From positions 8,122,001-8,186,000 of the forward strand of contig NZ_CP107785.1 of NCBI RefSeq assembly GCF_036345915.1: a stretch of 64,000 bases of DNA. The letters run 5' to 3'. This document shows, one piece after another, positions 27,353 through 35,406 of the stretch. The translations under genes and the position numbers were made by a program. The DNA is from Nocardia sp. NBC_00565. Its GTDB lineage: Bacteria; Actinomycetota; Actinomycetes; Mycobacteriales; Mycobacteriaceae. How positions within the stretch are numbered: the first letter of the stretch is position 1; each line of letters starts with the position of its first letter. Below the pieces are notes generated by a model, which searched no databases, was not told the DNA's origin, and was given only the letters and a program-made list of their open reading frames with translations.

Positions 27353-27718
27353 GCTAATTCCAAACAAGCGGCTGACGTTGTTCGTACCGGCCGCCAGACG
27401 CGCCGAGCGCTGGGTGTAGAACGTCCAGTCGCGTCCGCCGGACCTGAACTCCATCAAGTACTTGAATCCGGTGTTGGTCACTATGAACAGTTCGTCGTCG
27501 CTCCAGAACTCATCGCTGGTGGTGGAACCGGGACCCAAAGTAAGCATGTGACGATACGAGCCGCCGGATTTCCGGATGAACGTGATGGCGAGTGGGTAAT
27601 CGTTGTAGATCCTGGCTCGCGACCCACTAGCGCCCGGTAGATCGGGCTCGTTCCCGCCCATCTCCGATAACGGTATGACCAGTTCCTCGACTTCGCCTTC
27701 CAGTTCGAACTCAGTCAC
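27299..27718 (-). CDS. Hypothetical protein
   Basis: A 139-residue protein with an acidic start (ELEGEVEELVIPLSEMG) and beta-rich body (ITFIRKSGGSYRHMLTLGPG, DELFIVTNTGFKYLMEFRSG). No family is recognised; the strand-rich pattern could be a lipocalin- or jelly-roll-type domain. GTG 27718 has an excellent GGGAGG site and overlaps the upstream stop by four bases. Coded in a short operon with 27715-27999. Confidence 0.66.
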   Translation of the reverse strand: MTEFELEGEVEELVIPLSEMGGNEPDLPGASGSRARIYNDYPLAITFIRKSGGSYRHMLTLGPGSTTSDEFWSDDELFIVTNTGFKYLMEFRSGGRDWTFYTQRSARLAAGTNNVSRLFGISSSATDGAEQASDGARGR

Positions 27719-27999
27719 TTGCGCCTCCCACGGTTGAGTGCTCTCGAACAAGGAATCAGCAGCGCGAACGCTGGCTGGATAACGTTGAGCCGCGCCAGCT
27801 TGGTTGTGAAGACCCAGCCGAACAAGTATGAGCCCGGTTCACAACCGCAGCGGCCGTTTCGGTCCCTGCGCCGTTTCCTCGGCCCAGGCCACTGGCGTGC
27901 GGCCTCTCGACTGGAAAGCCAGCAGATTGGTGACAACAACCATGAAGAATCGGTGACAGATACCGTGGTCAGAACAGCGACAACCGCCAGCTCGGACAC
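27715..27999 (-). CDS. Small possible membrane protein
   Basis: A 94-residue frame with a hydrophobic start (ELAVVAVLTTVSVTDSSWLL) and another hydrophobic segment (GWVFTTKLARLNVIQPAFALLI). It has no convincing ribosome site at its GTG and no recognised family. Its stop overlaps the next gene's GTG (GTGA), which is the main reason to call it. It may be spurious. Confidence 0.4.
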   Translation of the reverse strand: MSELAVVAVLTTVSVTDSSWLLSPICWLSSREAARQWPGPRKRRRDRNGRCGCEPGSYLFGWVFTTKLARLNVIQPAFALLIPCSRALNRGRRK

Positions 28000-28099
28000 T
28001 TCAGCCAGTGACAGATAAGTTAGTCAGCCACAAAAGCCGAGAGGATCGACCGGTCTCGACGGCACTGGAAATTCAGCGGATCCCGATTCTGACCACCGA

Positions 28100-28897
28100 T
28101 TACGCTTGCCCCCTGCTCCGAATGGCCCGTCCGGCGGCTCTGTGCACCCAGAGCGCGGCTTGCTGCAGGGCTTCGTCGGTGAACGTACCGGCAGGCGGCC
28201 AAACGACTTCCTTTACGGCTGGCCACACACATACCGTTTCCGACGAGTACGGAAACAAGGGGGAAAGGAGGCCCGGCGGATCCCAGAGCACCAGCACGAC
28301 CAAGCGGTCGGCCACGAAGGTTGTCGTGCCCCACTTGTCGATAATCTGCCGCCTTGTCGCGTCGGAGATATCCGCGTTCGCGTGGTAGTGCCGACGATCC
28401 CATCGCGTGCCTTCGTGCCTACCGAGCCATACCCGGTTCATGCTCAATGCTTTACGGGCGTGGTAGAAGGCTATGTCGTCATCAGGGTGGGACGTTTTGG
28501 TGCTTTCATCGGTGAACTGCATCATGATTGAGGTCTTCACCGCCCAACGTGCGACCGTCTCTTGGTCGGCAACCGACAGCACACAGTTTGGCGTGTCTTT
28601 AATCATCGGCAAGAGCAGCGGCATCGCTGCCGTCTCGAGCCTCGACATCCAGCCGCCGTTGCAGTGGTTTCGACAGACTTTCCGCACCTTCCGCGAGGTA
28701 GTCGGACCTTGCCGCTGGCGATGCTCCGGGACCAAAACCGCAGCGGCATCAGTGATGAACGCGTGGGTGATCAGCTGAGACGAGCTATCGCCTCCCGGAT
28801 GGGAGGTGGCGCGGCGAATCCATCGAGGCCAGATGTCCTCCTTCGAAAGACCCGTCGAGCCGCAAAAGATACACCGCCCTGCCTGCCCGTTTCTCAT
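28100..28897 (-). CDS. HNH-like zinc-finger protein, putative nuclease
   Basis: A 265-residue protein starting with GRCIFCGSTGLSKEDIWPRWI, a zinc-binding CxxC followed by the Glu-Asp-Ile-Trp-Pro block seen in a widespread phage/genomic-island family, and a second cluster VCRNHCNGGWMSRLE. The layout recalls HNH-type folds, with the finger at the N-terminus and a helical C-terminal body. Nuclease activity is not proven, and the canonical HNH triad is not obvious. ATG 28897 is chosen for the GGGAGGA site; an in-frame ATG lies 18 bases upstream. Confidence 0.72.
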   Translation of the reverse strand: MRNGQAGRCIFCGSTGLSKEDIWPRWIRRATSHPGGDSSSQLITHAFITDAAAVLVPEHRQRQGPTTSRKVRKVCRNHCNGGWMSRLETAAMPLLLPMIKDTPNCVLSVADQETVARWAVKTSIMMQFTDESTKTSHPDDDIAFYHARKALSMNRVWLGRHEGTRWDRRHYHANADISDATRRQIIDKWGTTTFVADRLVVLVLWDPPGLLSPLFPYSSETVCVWPAVKEVVWPPAGTFTDEALQQAALWVHRAAGRAIRSRGQA

Positions 28898-29103
28898 GTG
28901 TAGATCCTCCCGCATCCACTGGGGTCCTGACCAACTTGTTTGCGCTGCGCCCGTTCACGTGTGTGACCGCCGATAAACCGGGCCTATCACCGAGTTTGGA
29001 ACCTACTCGGCAGGCGCTGTGTCCTGTTCGGAGCTGGCCTCCGTACCCCAGTACGGAGCGCATTCCCTGGATAGGGCCGTCGGCGACAGCTACTCTCCCG
29101 GGT

Positions 29104-29613
29104 ATGAGTCTGGCCCAGTGGTTGATGCTCGCCGTTGCAGTGATCGCTGCCGCCATCGCGTCGATCAGTGCGGCTATTGCCGTCGGCCAAGCGAAATCGG
29201 CGAAAAGGTCAGCAGACGCAGCACATCGGATGGCCGACATCGACGCCCGGCGCCGACACGAGGAACTCGCACCGCTGTGGAAAAAGCCGCGCTTGGTTGC
29301 CGCAACAGGTGCATCATCATTCCGACTGAAGCTCCAGTTGGAACGAGGCGAACTGGACCATCTCGTCATCGAAATCTATGACAGCCCCGGCATCACGTTC
29401 GACGTAAGTCGTCAGGCTGATGTGGTTGCCGAGCGCGCCGAGCGAAACGAAGCGATGGAGGCTGGTAGTTCCGTGGCCTTCTGGGTGAAGATCCGCCCCG
29501 GGCATGAGCGCAGGCTGTGTCTGCGTGTGAGGGCAGGCCTCAAAGGCGCGCAGTGGAAACCTGCTTTGCTTCCCGAGATCGAGGTGGTCGTCGACGGGAG
29601 CGACGACGCCTGA
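29104..29613 (+). CDS. Single-pass membrane protein of unknown function
   Basis: A 169-residue protein with an N-terminal transmembrane helix (SLAQWLMLAVAVIAAAIASI), a short coiled-coil-like helix (KSAKRSADAAHRMADIDARRR) and a soluble beta-rich domain (ELDHLVIEIYDSPGITFDV). This layout is common in actinobacterial accessory genes. No family is recognised. It converges with the pentapeptide-repeat gene, with a bidirectional hairpin between them. Confidence 0.68.
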   Translation: MSLAQWLMLAVAVIAAAIASISAAIAVGQAKSAKRSADAAHRMADIDARRRHEELAPLWKKPRLVAATGASSFRLKLQLERGELDHLVIEIYDSPGITFDVSRQADVVAERAERNEAMEAGSSVAFWVKIRPGHERRLCLRVRAGLKGAQWKPALLPEIEVVVDGSDDA

Positions 29614-29661
29614 TAGTAGATTTCGGATCTCCAGCAACCTCACTGAATCGGCCGTTTCTGG

Positions 29662-29688
29662 CCGCCGATAAGCGGGCGTTATCGGCGG
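29662..29688. terminator. Bidirectional hairpin
   Basis: CCGCCGATAA and its perfect complement with a 7-base loop, directly before the stop of the pentapeptide-repeat gene and between two convergent genes. Confidence 0.75.
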
Positions 29689-30873
29689 TCAGGCATCGGG
29701 TTGTGGTGGAGTAAACCCCTCCGGCCACTGCGTGAACTCGTTGTAGGTGACTCTGGACAAGCGAGCATCGACCAGCTTCGCATTGGTCAGGTTCGCGGCG
29801 GTCAGGTTTGCGCTGGTCAGGTCTGCGCTGGTCAGGTTTGCGCCGACCAGCTTCGCACCGGTCAGGTTTGCGCCGACCAGGTTTGCGCCGACCAGCTTCG
29901 CACTGGTCAGGTCTGCCTCGATCAGGTCCGCTTTAAGCAGGCGGGCATCGGCCAGGTTCGCGCCGGACAAGTCTGCGCCATTCAGGAACACCCCATACAT
30001 TTCTGCTGTGGTCAGGTTTGCGCGTGCCAACATCGCGTCCGTCATCTTTGTAATGACGAGCATTGCGCCGGTGAGGTTCGCCCCGGTGAGCTTCGCGTCG
30101 GCGAGGTTCGCGGCCGACAAATCCGCGCGGGAAAGGTTCGCGCGGTACAGGTGAATACCGGTGAGATTGAACTGAACGAGGTGGCAATTGGGCAGAGACA
30201 CCTGATGCAGGCTGATATCGGTGTATTTCCAGGATTTCGGGTCGTCGGCCGATCGACTTCGACGTTGGGCAAGAATGCTGACGATGGTCTGTCGAATTTC
30301 ACGTTCGGACAGATCCGGTTTCTCAGGGTCGTTGCCTTCGGGAAACGGAACACGTAGATACCACTGGAGCAGGTTGATGCAGACTTGTCGTTCGTCGTCC
30401 TCGCCGAAGGCATGCCAGTCGTCGGCGAGCGCGGTCAGCGCGTACACACCCGCTTGCCGGATGGCGGCAGAGTCGTCGGCGATCTGGGCGGTAATGGCGG
30501 TGTAGCGGTCACGCAGGGCCGACTCTTTCGTGTGACGAGAGTCTTCCTGGTGGCGCTCGCGCTCGCGTTCCATATCAGCCTTGTGATGAGCTTCGGTTTG
30601 TGCGCGACTGTGTTGACCGTTGAGATAGGCCAGGAGGCCAGCGGAAACCGCGCCAGCACCGGCAAGGAACGTCGCGAGCGGCTGCGAAAACCCCGCCTGC
30701 ACTCCGAACAACAGGGCTGCACTGAACCCCGCCACTCCACCACCGACCGTCGTGGCGACGAGGCCGAACAAAAGCGATCGGCTTCGCCTCAAGACCAGCC
30801 CACGGTCAGGACTTCCACCCGCGGCCGTCTCGGCCGTCACTTTCTCCACGTCGGACACAGCAAGACGGTACAT
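29689..30873 (-). CDS. Membrane-anchored pentapeptide-repeat protein
   Basis: A 394-residue protein. The N-terminus has two hydrophobic segments (LLFGLVATTVGGGVAGFSAALLFG and LATFLAGAGAVSAGLLAYL), then a charged helix (about 95-120). From about residue 225 to 380 it has pentapeptide repeats of the A(D/N)LxxA type (ANLSRADLSAANLADAKLTG, ...), expected to form a right-handed quadrilateral beta helix. The middle domain (about 125-215) is shared with other actinobacterial pentapeptide proteins. Function is unknown: some relatives protect gyrase, but this one is membrane-tethered, so a scaffold or sensor role is more plausible. Confidence 0.82.
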   Translation of the reverse strand: MYRLAVSDVEKVTAETAAGGSPDRGLVLRRSRSLLFGLVATTVGGGVAGFSAALLFGVQAGFSQPLATFLAGAGAVSAGLLAYLNGQHSRAQTEAHHKADMERERERHQEDSRHTKESALRDRYTAITAQIADDSAAIRQAGVYALTALADDWHAFGEDDERQVCINLLQWYLRVPFPEGNDPEKPDLSEREIRQTIVSILAQRRSRSADDPKSWKYTDISLHQVSLPNCHLVQFNLTGIHLYRANLSRADLSAANLADAKLTGANLTGAMLVITKMTDAMLARANLTTAEMYGVFLNGADLSGANLADARLLKADLIEADLTSAKLVGANLVGANLTGAKLVGANLTSADLTSANLTAANLTNAKLVDARLSRVTYNEFTQWPEGFTPPQPDA

Positions 30874-30940
30874 AGACCGCCCGCTGTCGGTAGCTTTACA
30901 GCGAACCGAACCTGTCGGTCTACGCCGCTAACCTGCCCCC

Positions 30941-31141
30941 GTGGCGATCGGAGTAGCCCCCCACGTCCGCTTAGGCGAAGGCGGCGTCAGCGTGATCGAA
31001 GTCGGTGTCGATGGCGACCCGAACCGCGCGCTCGTCGAATCCGTCGACGAGCCGAAGCCCGGTGTCTATCAGTGGCCGACCGATATCAGGCGGCTCGTGC
31101 CCGCCGACGGCGAGCCGGGCCAGACTTCCGAGTCCGCCTAG
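30941..31141 (+). CDS. Short hypothetical protein (uncertain)
   Basis: A 66-residue frame from a GTG start (VAIGVAPHVRLGEGGVSVIE...) with no good ribosome site. The composition looks protein-like but it overlaps the end of the minus-strand gene at 31086 by 56 bases. It may not be expressed. Confidence 0.35.
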   Translation: MAIGVAPHVRLGEGGVSVIEVGVDGDPNRALVESVDEPKPGVYQWPTDIRRLVPADGEPGQTSESA

Positions 31142-31757
31142 TAGTCGCACCACTGCTCCGGGATGTCATCGTCAGGCGGACCGGTACGCGCCTCGACCTT
31201 TCGGCGTTATCCCTCTTCAACCATCGCACGGCCTCCACTACTTTCGCGGCGCTAACGATCGGCAGCAAGCCAGCGGCCCCGACGGCGATGTAGTTGAGAA
31301 CCCCGGCAACTGGATCATCCGCAAACTGATCCAGTCCCTCCCACCACGCGATGACGACGACGACAAACAAGGGAGCAACGGCCAGAAAAAGCGAACCAAG
31401 GATCACCACGTCAAACCTTGTGCGGGTTCGAAGCTCGTCAGCCACGCGCTCGTCAGCCTCTCGCGCCTCGGCCGTCGGCGCAGGGTGAGCAGTGCTCCCC
31501 TCATTCACCCGGATCTGCGCGAGTGCGTGACCGATCGACCTGTCCACGGAGTCGCGGCCGTCGAGCCCATCGGGCCATCCGGAGCGCGCCTTAATCAGGA
31601 CGTCGAGGTGTTCGTACGGCGTCTTTTTGGAATTGCGCGTTAGATACCTACCCGCGATGAGCGCTGCGCTCACGGTCGCCAACGGCACACCGACAGGCAG
31701 GAAGTCTTTCCATGTGGTTGCCGTTGACACGGGATCTGCTGCAAGCCAGTCGATCAC
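31086..31757 (-). CDS. Membrane protein of unknown function
   Basis: A 223-residue protein with an N-terminal hydrophobic helix (FLPVGVPLATVSAALIAGRYL), a charged soluble loop of about 90 residues and two further helices (VVILGSLFLAVAPLFVVVVIA; VLNYIAVGAAGLLPIVSA). The C-terminus is Arg-rich. It is the last gene of a four-gene operon in which each gene overlaps the next by 4 bases. No family is recognised. Confidence 0.7.
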   Translation of the reverse strand: MIDWLAADPVSTATTWKDFLPVGVPLATVSAALIAGRYLTRNSKKTPYEHLDVLIKARSGWPDGLDGRDSVDRSIGHALAQIRVNEGSTAHPAPTAEAREADERVADELRTRTRFDVVILGSLFLAVAPLFVVVVIAWWEGLDQFADDPVAGVLNYIAVGAAGLLPIVSAAKVVEAVRWLKRDNAERSRRVPVRLTMTSRSSGATTRRTRKSGPARRRRARAA

Positions 31758-32251
31758 GCCGTCATCCTGGCAGCCTCACCGCCTACTCGCCGCGGTTCGC
31801 CCGCAACCTGCCGAGGACACGCCCAAGATCGCCCGTGAACGCCCTCTGTAGGTCCGGACCAACCTCGCCCCCATACCGGCATAGGTTCCGTCCGTCTGTG
31901 TCGACGCAGGGGCCTATTCCGTGGTTCCTGCGTTCGGGCCTTGGAGGCGAACAAAGCTCTCGCGGCCGAACGGGCTTCCTCCGATGCTGGCGGCGCAACT
32001 GTCAAGGCGGGCTGGAACTTTGGCGCGAATGGCACTGGCCTTGCCGCACGAATCAGCGCGGTCACATGCGCGGGCATGATCCGCTCCGTCGAGACGGCGT
32101 AGTGCTCGCGGATCGCTTGCAGCGCATCGTCTCGCTTCCAGCCGATCCGCGTCGCGGCGTTGAGCCGCGCGGATTGCATCAGCCGGTCGATGTTTCGGCT
32201 GTCGTACGACTGCGCGACCTGAAGCAGGATCAACACTTCGTCGGGAGTCAC
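31754..32251 (-). CDS. Phage-like hypothetical protein
   Basis: A 165-residue protein whose first half is a helical domain (TPDEVLILLQVAQSYDSRNIDRLM, WKRDDALQAIREHYAVSTERIMPAHV), the style of small replication-associated genes in actinobacterial prophages; the C-terminal half is Pro/Arg-rich. The GTG start overlaps the stop of the preceding gene. Exact role is unknown. Confidence 0.66.
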   Translation of the reverse strand: MTPDEVLILLQVAQSYDSRNIDRLMQSARLNAATRIGWKRDDALQAIREHYAVSTERIMPAHVTALIRAARPVPFAPKFQPALTVAPPASEEARSAARALFASKARTQEPRNRPLRRHRRTEPMPVWGRGWSGPTEGVHGRSWACPRQVAGEPRRVGGEAARMTA

Positions 32252-32493
32252 TTCAGGCTTCTTTTCCTCGGAAACCAGGCGTCGGGGTGGACTGGATCGC
32301 CGACCGGTGTCTCACCGGACCACTGCTCGTGCAGCTCGCCGTCGTCGCCCTCATCGGTCCAGGACGTACCGCAGTCGGAGCACACGAACGAGTCGCCGTC
32401 GTGCTCGATAGTGCCGATACCGCACGACATTCCGCCGCAGTCGTAGCTGATGCTCATCGACGGCGGTCGGCTGTAGCGGACCGTGTAGCTCAT
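32248..32493 (-). CDS. Small zinc-ribbon-like protein
   Basis: An 81-residue protein (MSYTVRYSRPPSMSISYDCG...) with a Cys-Gly pair at SYDCGGMSCG and CSDCGTSW, a likely zinc ribbon of the CxxC type. The C-terminus is acidic. ATG 32493 overlaps the preceding stop (ATGA). It probably accompanies the replication-type gene upstream. Confidence 0.65.
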   Translation of the reverse strand: MSYTVRYSRPPSMSISYDCGGMSCGIGTIEHDGDSFVCSDCGTSWTDEGDDGELHEQWSGETPVGDPVHPDAWFPRKRSLK

Positions 32494-33017
32494 GACGCGG
32501 ACTCGATTGCGACGGTGGCCCATTCGTCTAGTTCACGAATTGTGTTGTGCGGCATGGGTATTCCGGCAGCTGCGAGGATGCGTGGGTCAGGGTTGTCCTT
32601 GAGCGCTTCGGCTTGCGCGAACTTCATTTCTGCTGGCGTGAGCCCGTTCGGGCGCTGAGGACTGGGCGCGGACGAGGGCCGGAATCGCGGGGGAAGTGGC
32701 TCGTCGGTCCAGCGTTCGCCGTTGAGCCATGTTGCCGGGTGCGGGATGAACTGCGGTTCGGGGAGGTTCGGATCTGCCGCGAATCGGCGGGCACCGTCAA
32801 GGATCGCTGAGGAGTCGGTGCGGGTGATGGCTTTCGCGTAGGCCTTGCGTGCTCCGCCCTTGTCGGTGCGGCGCGGGTAGGCGGCCCAGAACTCGACGAA
32901 GCCAGGCGGGTTGATTGTCGCCGTCGGCTGCGGAGCGGTCGATGAAGTCTTTTCAGTACCTACGTAAGTAGGTACTTCTTTTTCTACTTCTTTTTCTGGT
33001 ACAGATTTGCCACCCAT
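32490..33017 (-). CDS. Phage-type replication protein, C-terminal part
   Basis: A 175-residue product whose middle holds GFVEFWAAYPRRTDKGGARKAY and FIPHPATWLNGERW, the signature of the C-terminal region of phage and mobile-element replication initiation or helicase-loader proteins. These normally have an N-terminal winged-helix part. Here the region just upstream, in another frame, reads FLGYLDHQSKRTGVEAMRKS, which is the expected preceding segment, so the gene is probably frameshifted at about 33010-33060. It may still be translated from ATG 33017 as a shortened protein. Confidence 0.65.
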   Translation of the reverse strand: MGGKSVPEKEVEKEVPTYVGTEKTSSTAPQPTATINPPGFVEFWAAYPRRTDKGGARKAYAKAITRTDSSAILDGARRFAADPNLPEPQFIPHPATWLNGERWTDEPLPPRFRPSSAPSPQRPNGLTPAEMKFAQAEALKDNPDPRILAAAGIPMPHNTIRELDEWATVAIESAS

Positions 33018-33200
33018 TTGGTTGCCGTTTGCTGTAGCACTTGCTACCCCCTGCTACCTGCTCTGTCGGCGTTGCGAGCCTTCGCCTATCCACCCTTCTG
33101 GCCTGCCGAACTGCGCTTTTCCGCATCGCTTCAACGCCGGTGCGCTTCGATTGGTGGTCGAGGTACCCCAAAAACAGCACGCAACTCGTCGGCAAGGTTC
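33018..33200 (-). pseudogene. Frameshifted N-terminal segment of the replication protein
   Basis: The minus-strand frame over this stretch contains FLGYLDHQSKRTGVEAMRKS and continues to VDRRRLATPTEQVAGGSK, the usual hinge before the C-terminal motif, but in a different frame from 32490-33017. The N-terminal helix-turn-helix portion is not visible. Confidence 0.55.
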
Positions 33201-33249
33201 TACCTGCGTTCGACTCGAACTCCGTCCGAATCCGGTTGGAATCCGGACG

Positions 33250-33638
33250 GAATTTGGACGATTTCGCCCTTCGGAACTCGCGACCGTCACCCGCGAAATT
33301 CTGGAAGCGGCCACAGCGGCGGTCGCCGAGTTTGGCACGGTCACATTTGATTTCGGTTATCGGCTGCACGGTGTGAATCGCAGATATTTCGGGAAGCCAT
33401 CGAGGACATCTACGGGTACGACACTCTCGACGGCGAGTTTGTCGCGTTCGGACTTGAGGTGCGCCGCGTCCAGACCCTCCGCAGGTTCAGGGATCTACTC
33501 GACGATCGTCTGAACGGCAGCCGTGGCGAGCTGGCCGCCGATCTGCGGGCAGCGGGCCGCGTCGACGTCCGTGACCATTCGACGGTGATCTATTGGCCGG
33601 GACTGCGATTCGCCGAGTCGGCCGATATCGAGGAGTAG
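33250..33638 (+). pseudogene. Frameshifted hypothetical gene
   Basis: Two plus-strand frames read like one protein. The first gives TREILEAATAAVAEFGTVTF then DFGYRLHGVN; the second, entered near 33385, gives IFREAIEDIYGYDTLDGEFV and continues through RRFRDLLDDRLNG to the stop at 33636-33638. Neither has a usable start. A one-base change near 33380 would join them. A hairpin follows at 33661. No family is recognised. Confidence 0.5.
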
Positions 33639-33660
33639 CGAGAGTCCGCGTCGGAGCCCG

Positions 33661-33690
33661 CCGCCCCGTCCTTGTCCAAGGGTGGGGCGG
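33661..33690 (+). terminator. Hairpin after the frameshifted gene
   Basis: CCGCCCC and GGGGCGG arms (with CC/GG inside) around an 8-base loop, 22 bases past the broken gene's stop. Confidence 0.5.
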
Positions 33691-34013
33691 TCTGCGTTCT
33701 GCGGTCGATACAACACGTGCGGTCGACGCTCTCGGCGCGGCCGACGGAGTCGGGCGACCAGGGGAAATGGAAAGTATCAGGGAGGTGCATCACACCAAAA
33801 CTTCTGTATTTCGGGCTTGCGTGGTAGTGCGAAAACACTATGTGGCCTGTAGGTTTGGGGTACTTCCAAGTGTGCCGAGCGTGCTCCGTGGGTCCGGCCG
33901 ATCGGCCGACGGAGGCGTGAACGGGGATCGAGATGGCCCTCGTCGACAGCATCGCGCGACGTCGCGGCGCTGCTGGCTACACCAACGAGAAATCCGGAGA
34001 TGCAGTGGTAGAA
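33691..34013. other. Element end without a convincing gene
   Basis: About 320 bases between the broken gene and the tRNA-proximal hairpin. Open frames lack ribosome sites and family features. An ACACCAACG stretch here (33980) also occurs near the opposite end (23239), too short to interpret. Confidence 0.4.
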
Positions 34014-34038
34014 GGAAACCCCCTGAACGGGGGTTTCC
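34014..34038 (-). terminator. Terminator of tRNA-Gly
   Basis: Perfect 10-base stem GGAAACCCCC / GGGGGTTTCC with a 5-base loop, starting 3 bases past the tRNA 3' end. Confidence 0.85.
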
Positions 34039-34040
34039 TG

Positions 34041-34114
34041 TGGAGCCGATGACGGGAATCGAACCCGCGCTGTCTGCTTGGGAAGCAGAAGTTCTACCAT
34101 TGAACTACATCGGC
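34041..34114 (-). tRNA. glyU: tRNA-Gly (anticodon CCC)
   Basis: A complete 74-base tRNA on the minus strand. The acceptor pair is GCCGATG/CATCGGC with discriminator T and an encoded CCA. The anticodon stem TCTGC/GCAGA holds the loop TTCCCAA, so the anticodon is CCC. The T arm reads GCGGGTTCGATTCCCGT. Its 3' half is repeated at 23096 and 21555, showing it is an integration site. In mycobacteria tRNA-Gly also sits next to dcd, which supports this as the ancestral location. Confidence 0.96.
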
Positions 34115-34256
34115 GAACCGCACCGAGTGCGCTCGCGACTCTATCAGACCAGGCACTACGTCGGTCAACTCACTCCCCGGCCGAGCCGGGCGGCCCAGGT
34201 CCGGATTACTCCGGATTTTCGGCTGAGCGTTCGGCGGCCTTCTTGATGCCGCTGAT

Positions 34257-34496
34257 GTGCGTCGGCCAGGATATGTTCGATTCCGAGGCTCAGATCACTG
34301 GGCCGACTGGCTGGGCAGCGACTGTCCGGCTCTGCTCGTCACCGGCAACCGACAGCCATGCCCCGCCCTCGCCGACGGGATAATCGCCCGGCGGCCGAAT
34401 TCCGCGCTGATCACCCTTGATGCCGATCACTTCGTGCACAAGGGCGATCCGACCGGATTCGCCAAGGCCGTCCGAGAGTTCCTGCGGCAGTGCTGA
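34257..34496 (+). pseudogene. C-terminal remnant of an alpha/beta hydrolase
   Basis: About 65 codons read DHWADWLGSDCPALLVTGNR then DADHFVHKGDPTGFAKAVRE, the last strand, catalytic His and final helix of an alpha/beta hydrolase. The N-terminal two thirds with the nucleophile are missing, so it is a truncated relic next to the tRNA. Confidence 0.62.
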
Positions 34497-34577
34497 ACAG
34501 TTGAGAGGGTGTCGCTCTCGGGTTGTCATCGAGCGGCGGCTGAGGAGCGTCATCCAGCAGGCGCTACGCTCGTCGGC

Positions 34578-35150
34578 GTGCTGCTTTCCGATCGTGACAT
34601 CCGTGCGGAGATCGCCGCTGGGCGTCTCGGCGTCGAGCCGCTCCAGGAAAATCTGATCCAGCCGTCGAGTATCGATGTGCGCCTGGATGGACTGTTCCGG
34701 GTCTTCGACAACTCCCGCTACACCCACATCGATCCCGCGCAACGCCAGGACGAGCTGACCAGCCTGGTCGAACCCGCCGACGGTGAGCCCTTCGTGCTGC
34801 ATCCCGGCGAATTCGTGCTCGGCTCCACGCTGGAGGTCTGCACGCTGCCGAACGATCTGGCCGGTCGGTTGGAGGGCAAGTCGAGTCTGGGGCGGCTCGG
34901 CCTGCTGACGCATTCGACGGCGGGCTTCATCGATCCGGGCTTCAGCGGCCACATCACGCTGGAGTTGTCGAATGTGGCGAACCTGCCGATCACCCTCTGG
35001 CCAGGTATGAAGATCGGCCAGCTCTGCCTGCTCCGGCTGACCAGCCCCGCCGAGAACCCGTACGGCAGCACGACCGCGGGTTCGAAGTACCAGGGCCAGC
35101 GCGGCCCGACGCCCTCGAAGTCCTACCTGAACTTCCCGCTGCCCACCTAG
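34578..35150 (+). CDS. dcd: dCTP deaminase (dUMP-forming type)
   Basis: Converts dCTP to dUTP/dUMP in thymidylate supply. The 190-residue length equals the mycobacterial bifunctional enzyme, and blocks are near-identical to it as I recall: [97 protein letters not shown]. The catalytic Glu lies in [11 protein letters not shown] 34578 matches the family start; the frame is open upstream. It stands beside tRNA-Gly as in mycobacteria. A strong hairpin follows at 35320. Confidence 0.95.
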   Translation: MLLSDRDIRAEIAAGRLGVEPLQENLIQPSSIDVRLDGLFRVFDNSRYTHIDPAQRQDELTSLVEPADGEPFVLHPGEFVLGSTLEVCTLPNDLAGRLEGKSSLGRLGLLTHSTAGFIDPGFSGHITLELSNVANLPITLWPGMKIGQLCLLRLTSPAENPYGSTTAGSKYQGQRGPTPSKSYLNFPLPT

Positions 35151-35319
35151 CCGCATCAGCGACCCATAGGTCATCGGCGACAACCCGACCTGCTCGGTGC
35201 ACCGCCGGCGGAAATGCCATCGACGCCAACCACATTCGCCCTCCGCAACTCCGCCGCCTTTTCACTGCCCATTCGTCCACGCCAGATCGCGTGATTGCGC
35301 CGGTCTCGACCCGAAAACA

Positions 35320-35370
35320 CCTACCGAGCCCGCCCCTGTCGACTGCCAGTAAAGGGGCGGGCTCGGTAGG
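35320..35370. terminator. Bidirectional terminator after dcd
   Basis: An 18-base perfect stem beginning CCTACCGAGCCCGCCCCT with a 15-base loop, between the convergent dcd and the minus-strand gene at 35407. Confidence 0.85.
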
Positions 35371-35406
35371 TTCGGTGCCGGACGACAGCGGGGACCGACG
35401 ACGCAT

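Noticed and set aside
33590..33952. Minus-strand gene of 120 codons at the element end
   Set aside because: No ribosome site or family features; overlaps the broken plus-strand gene and its hairpin.
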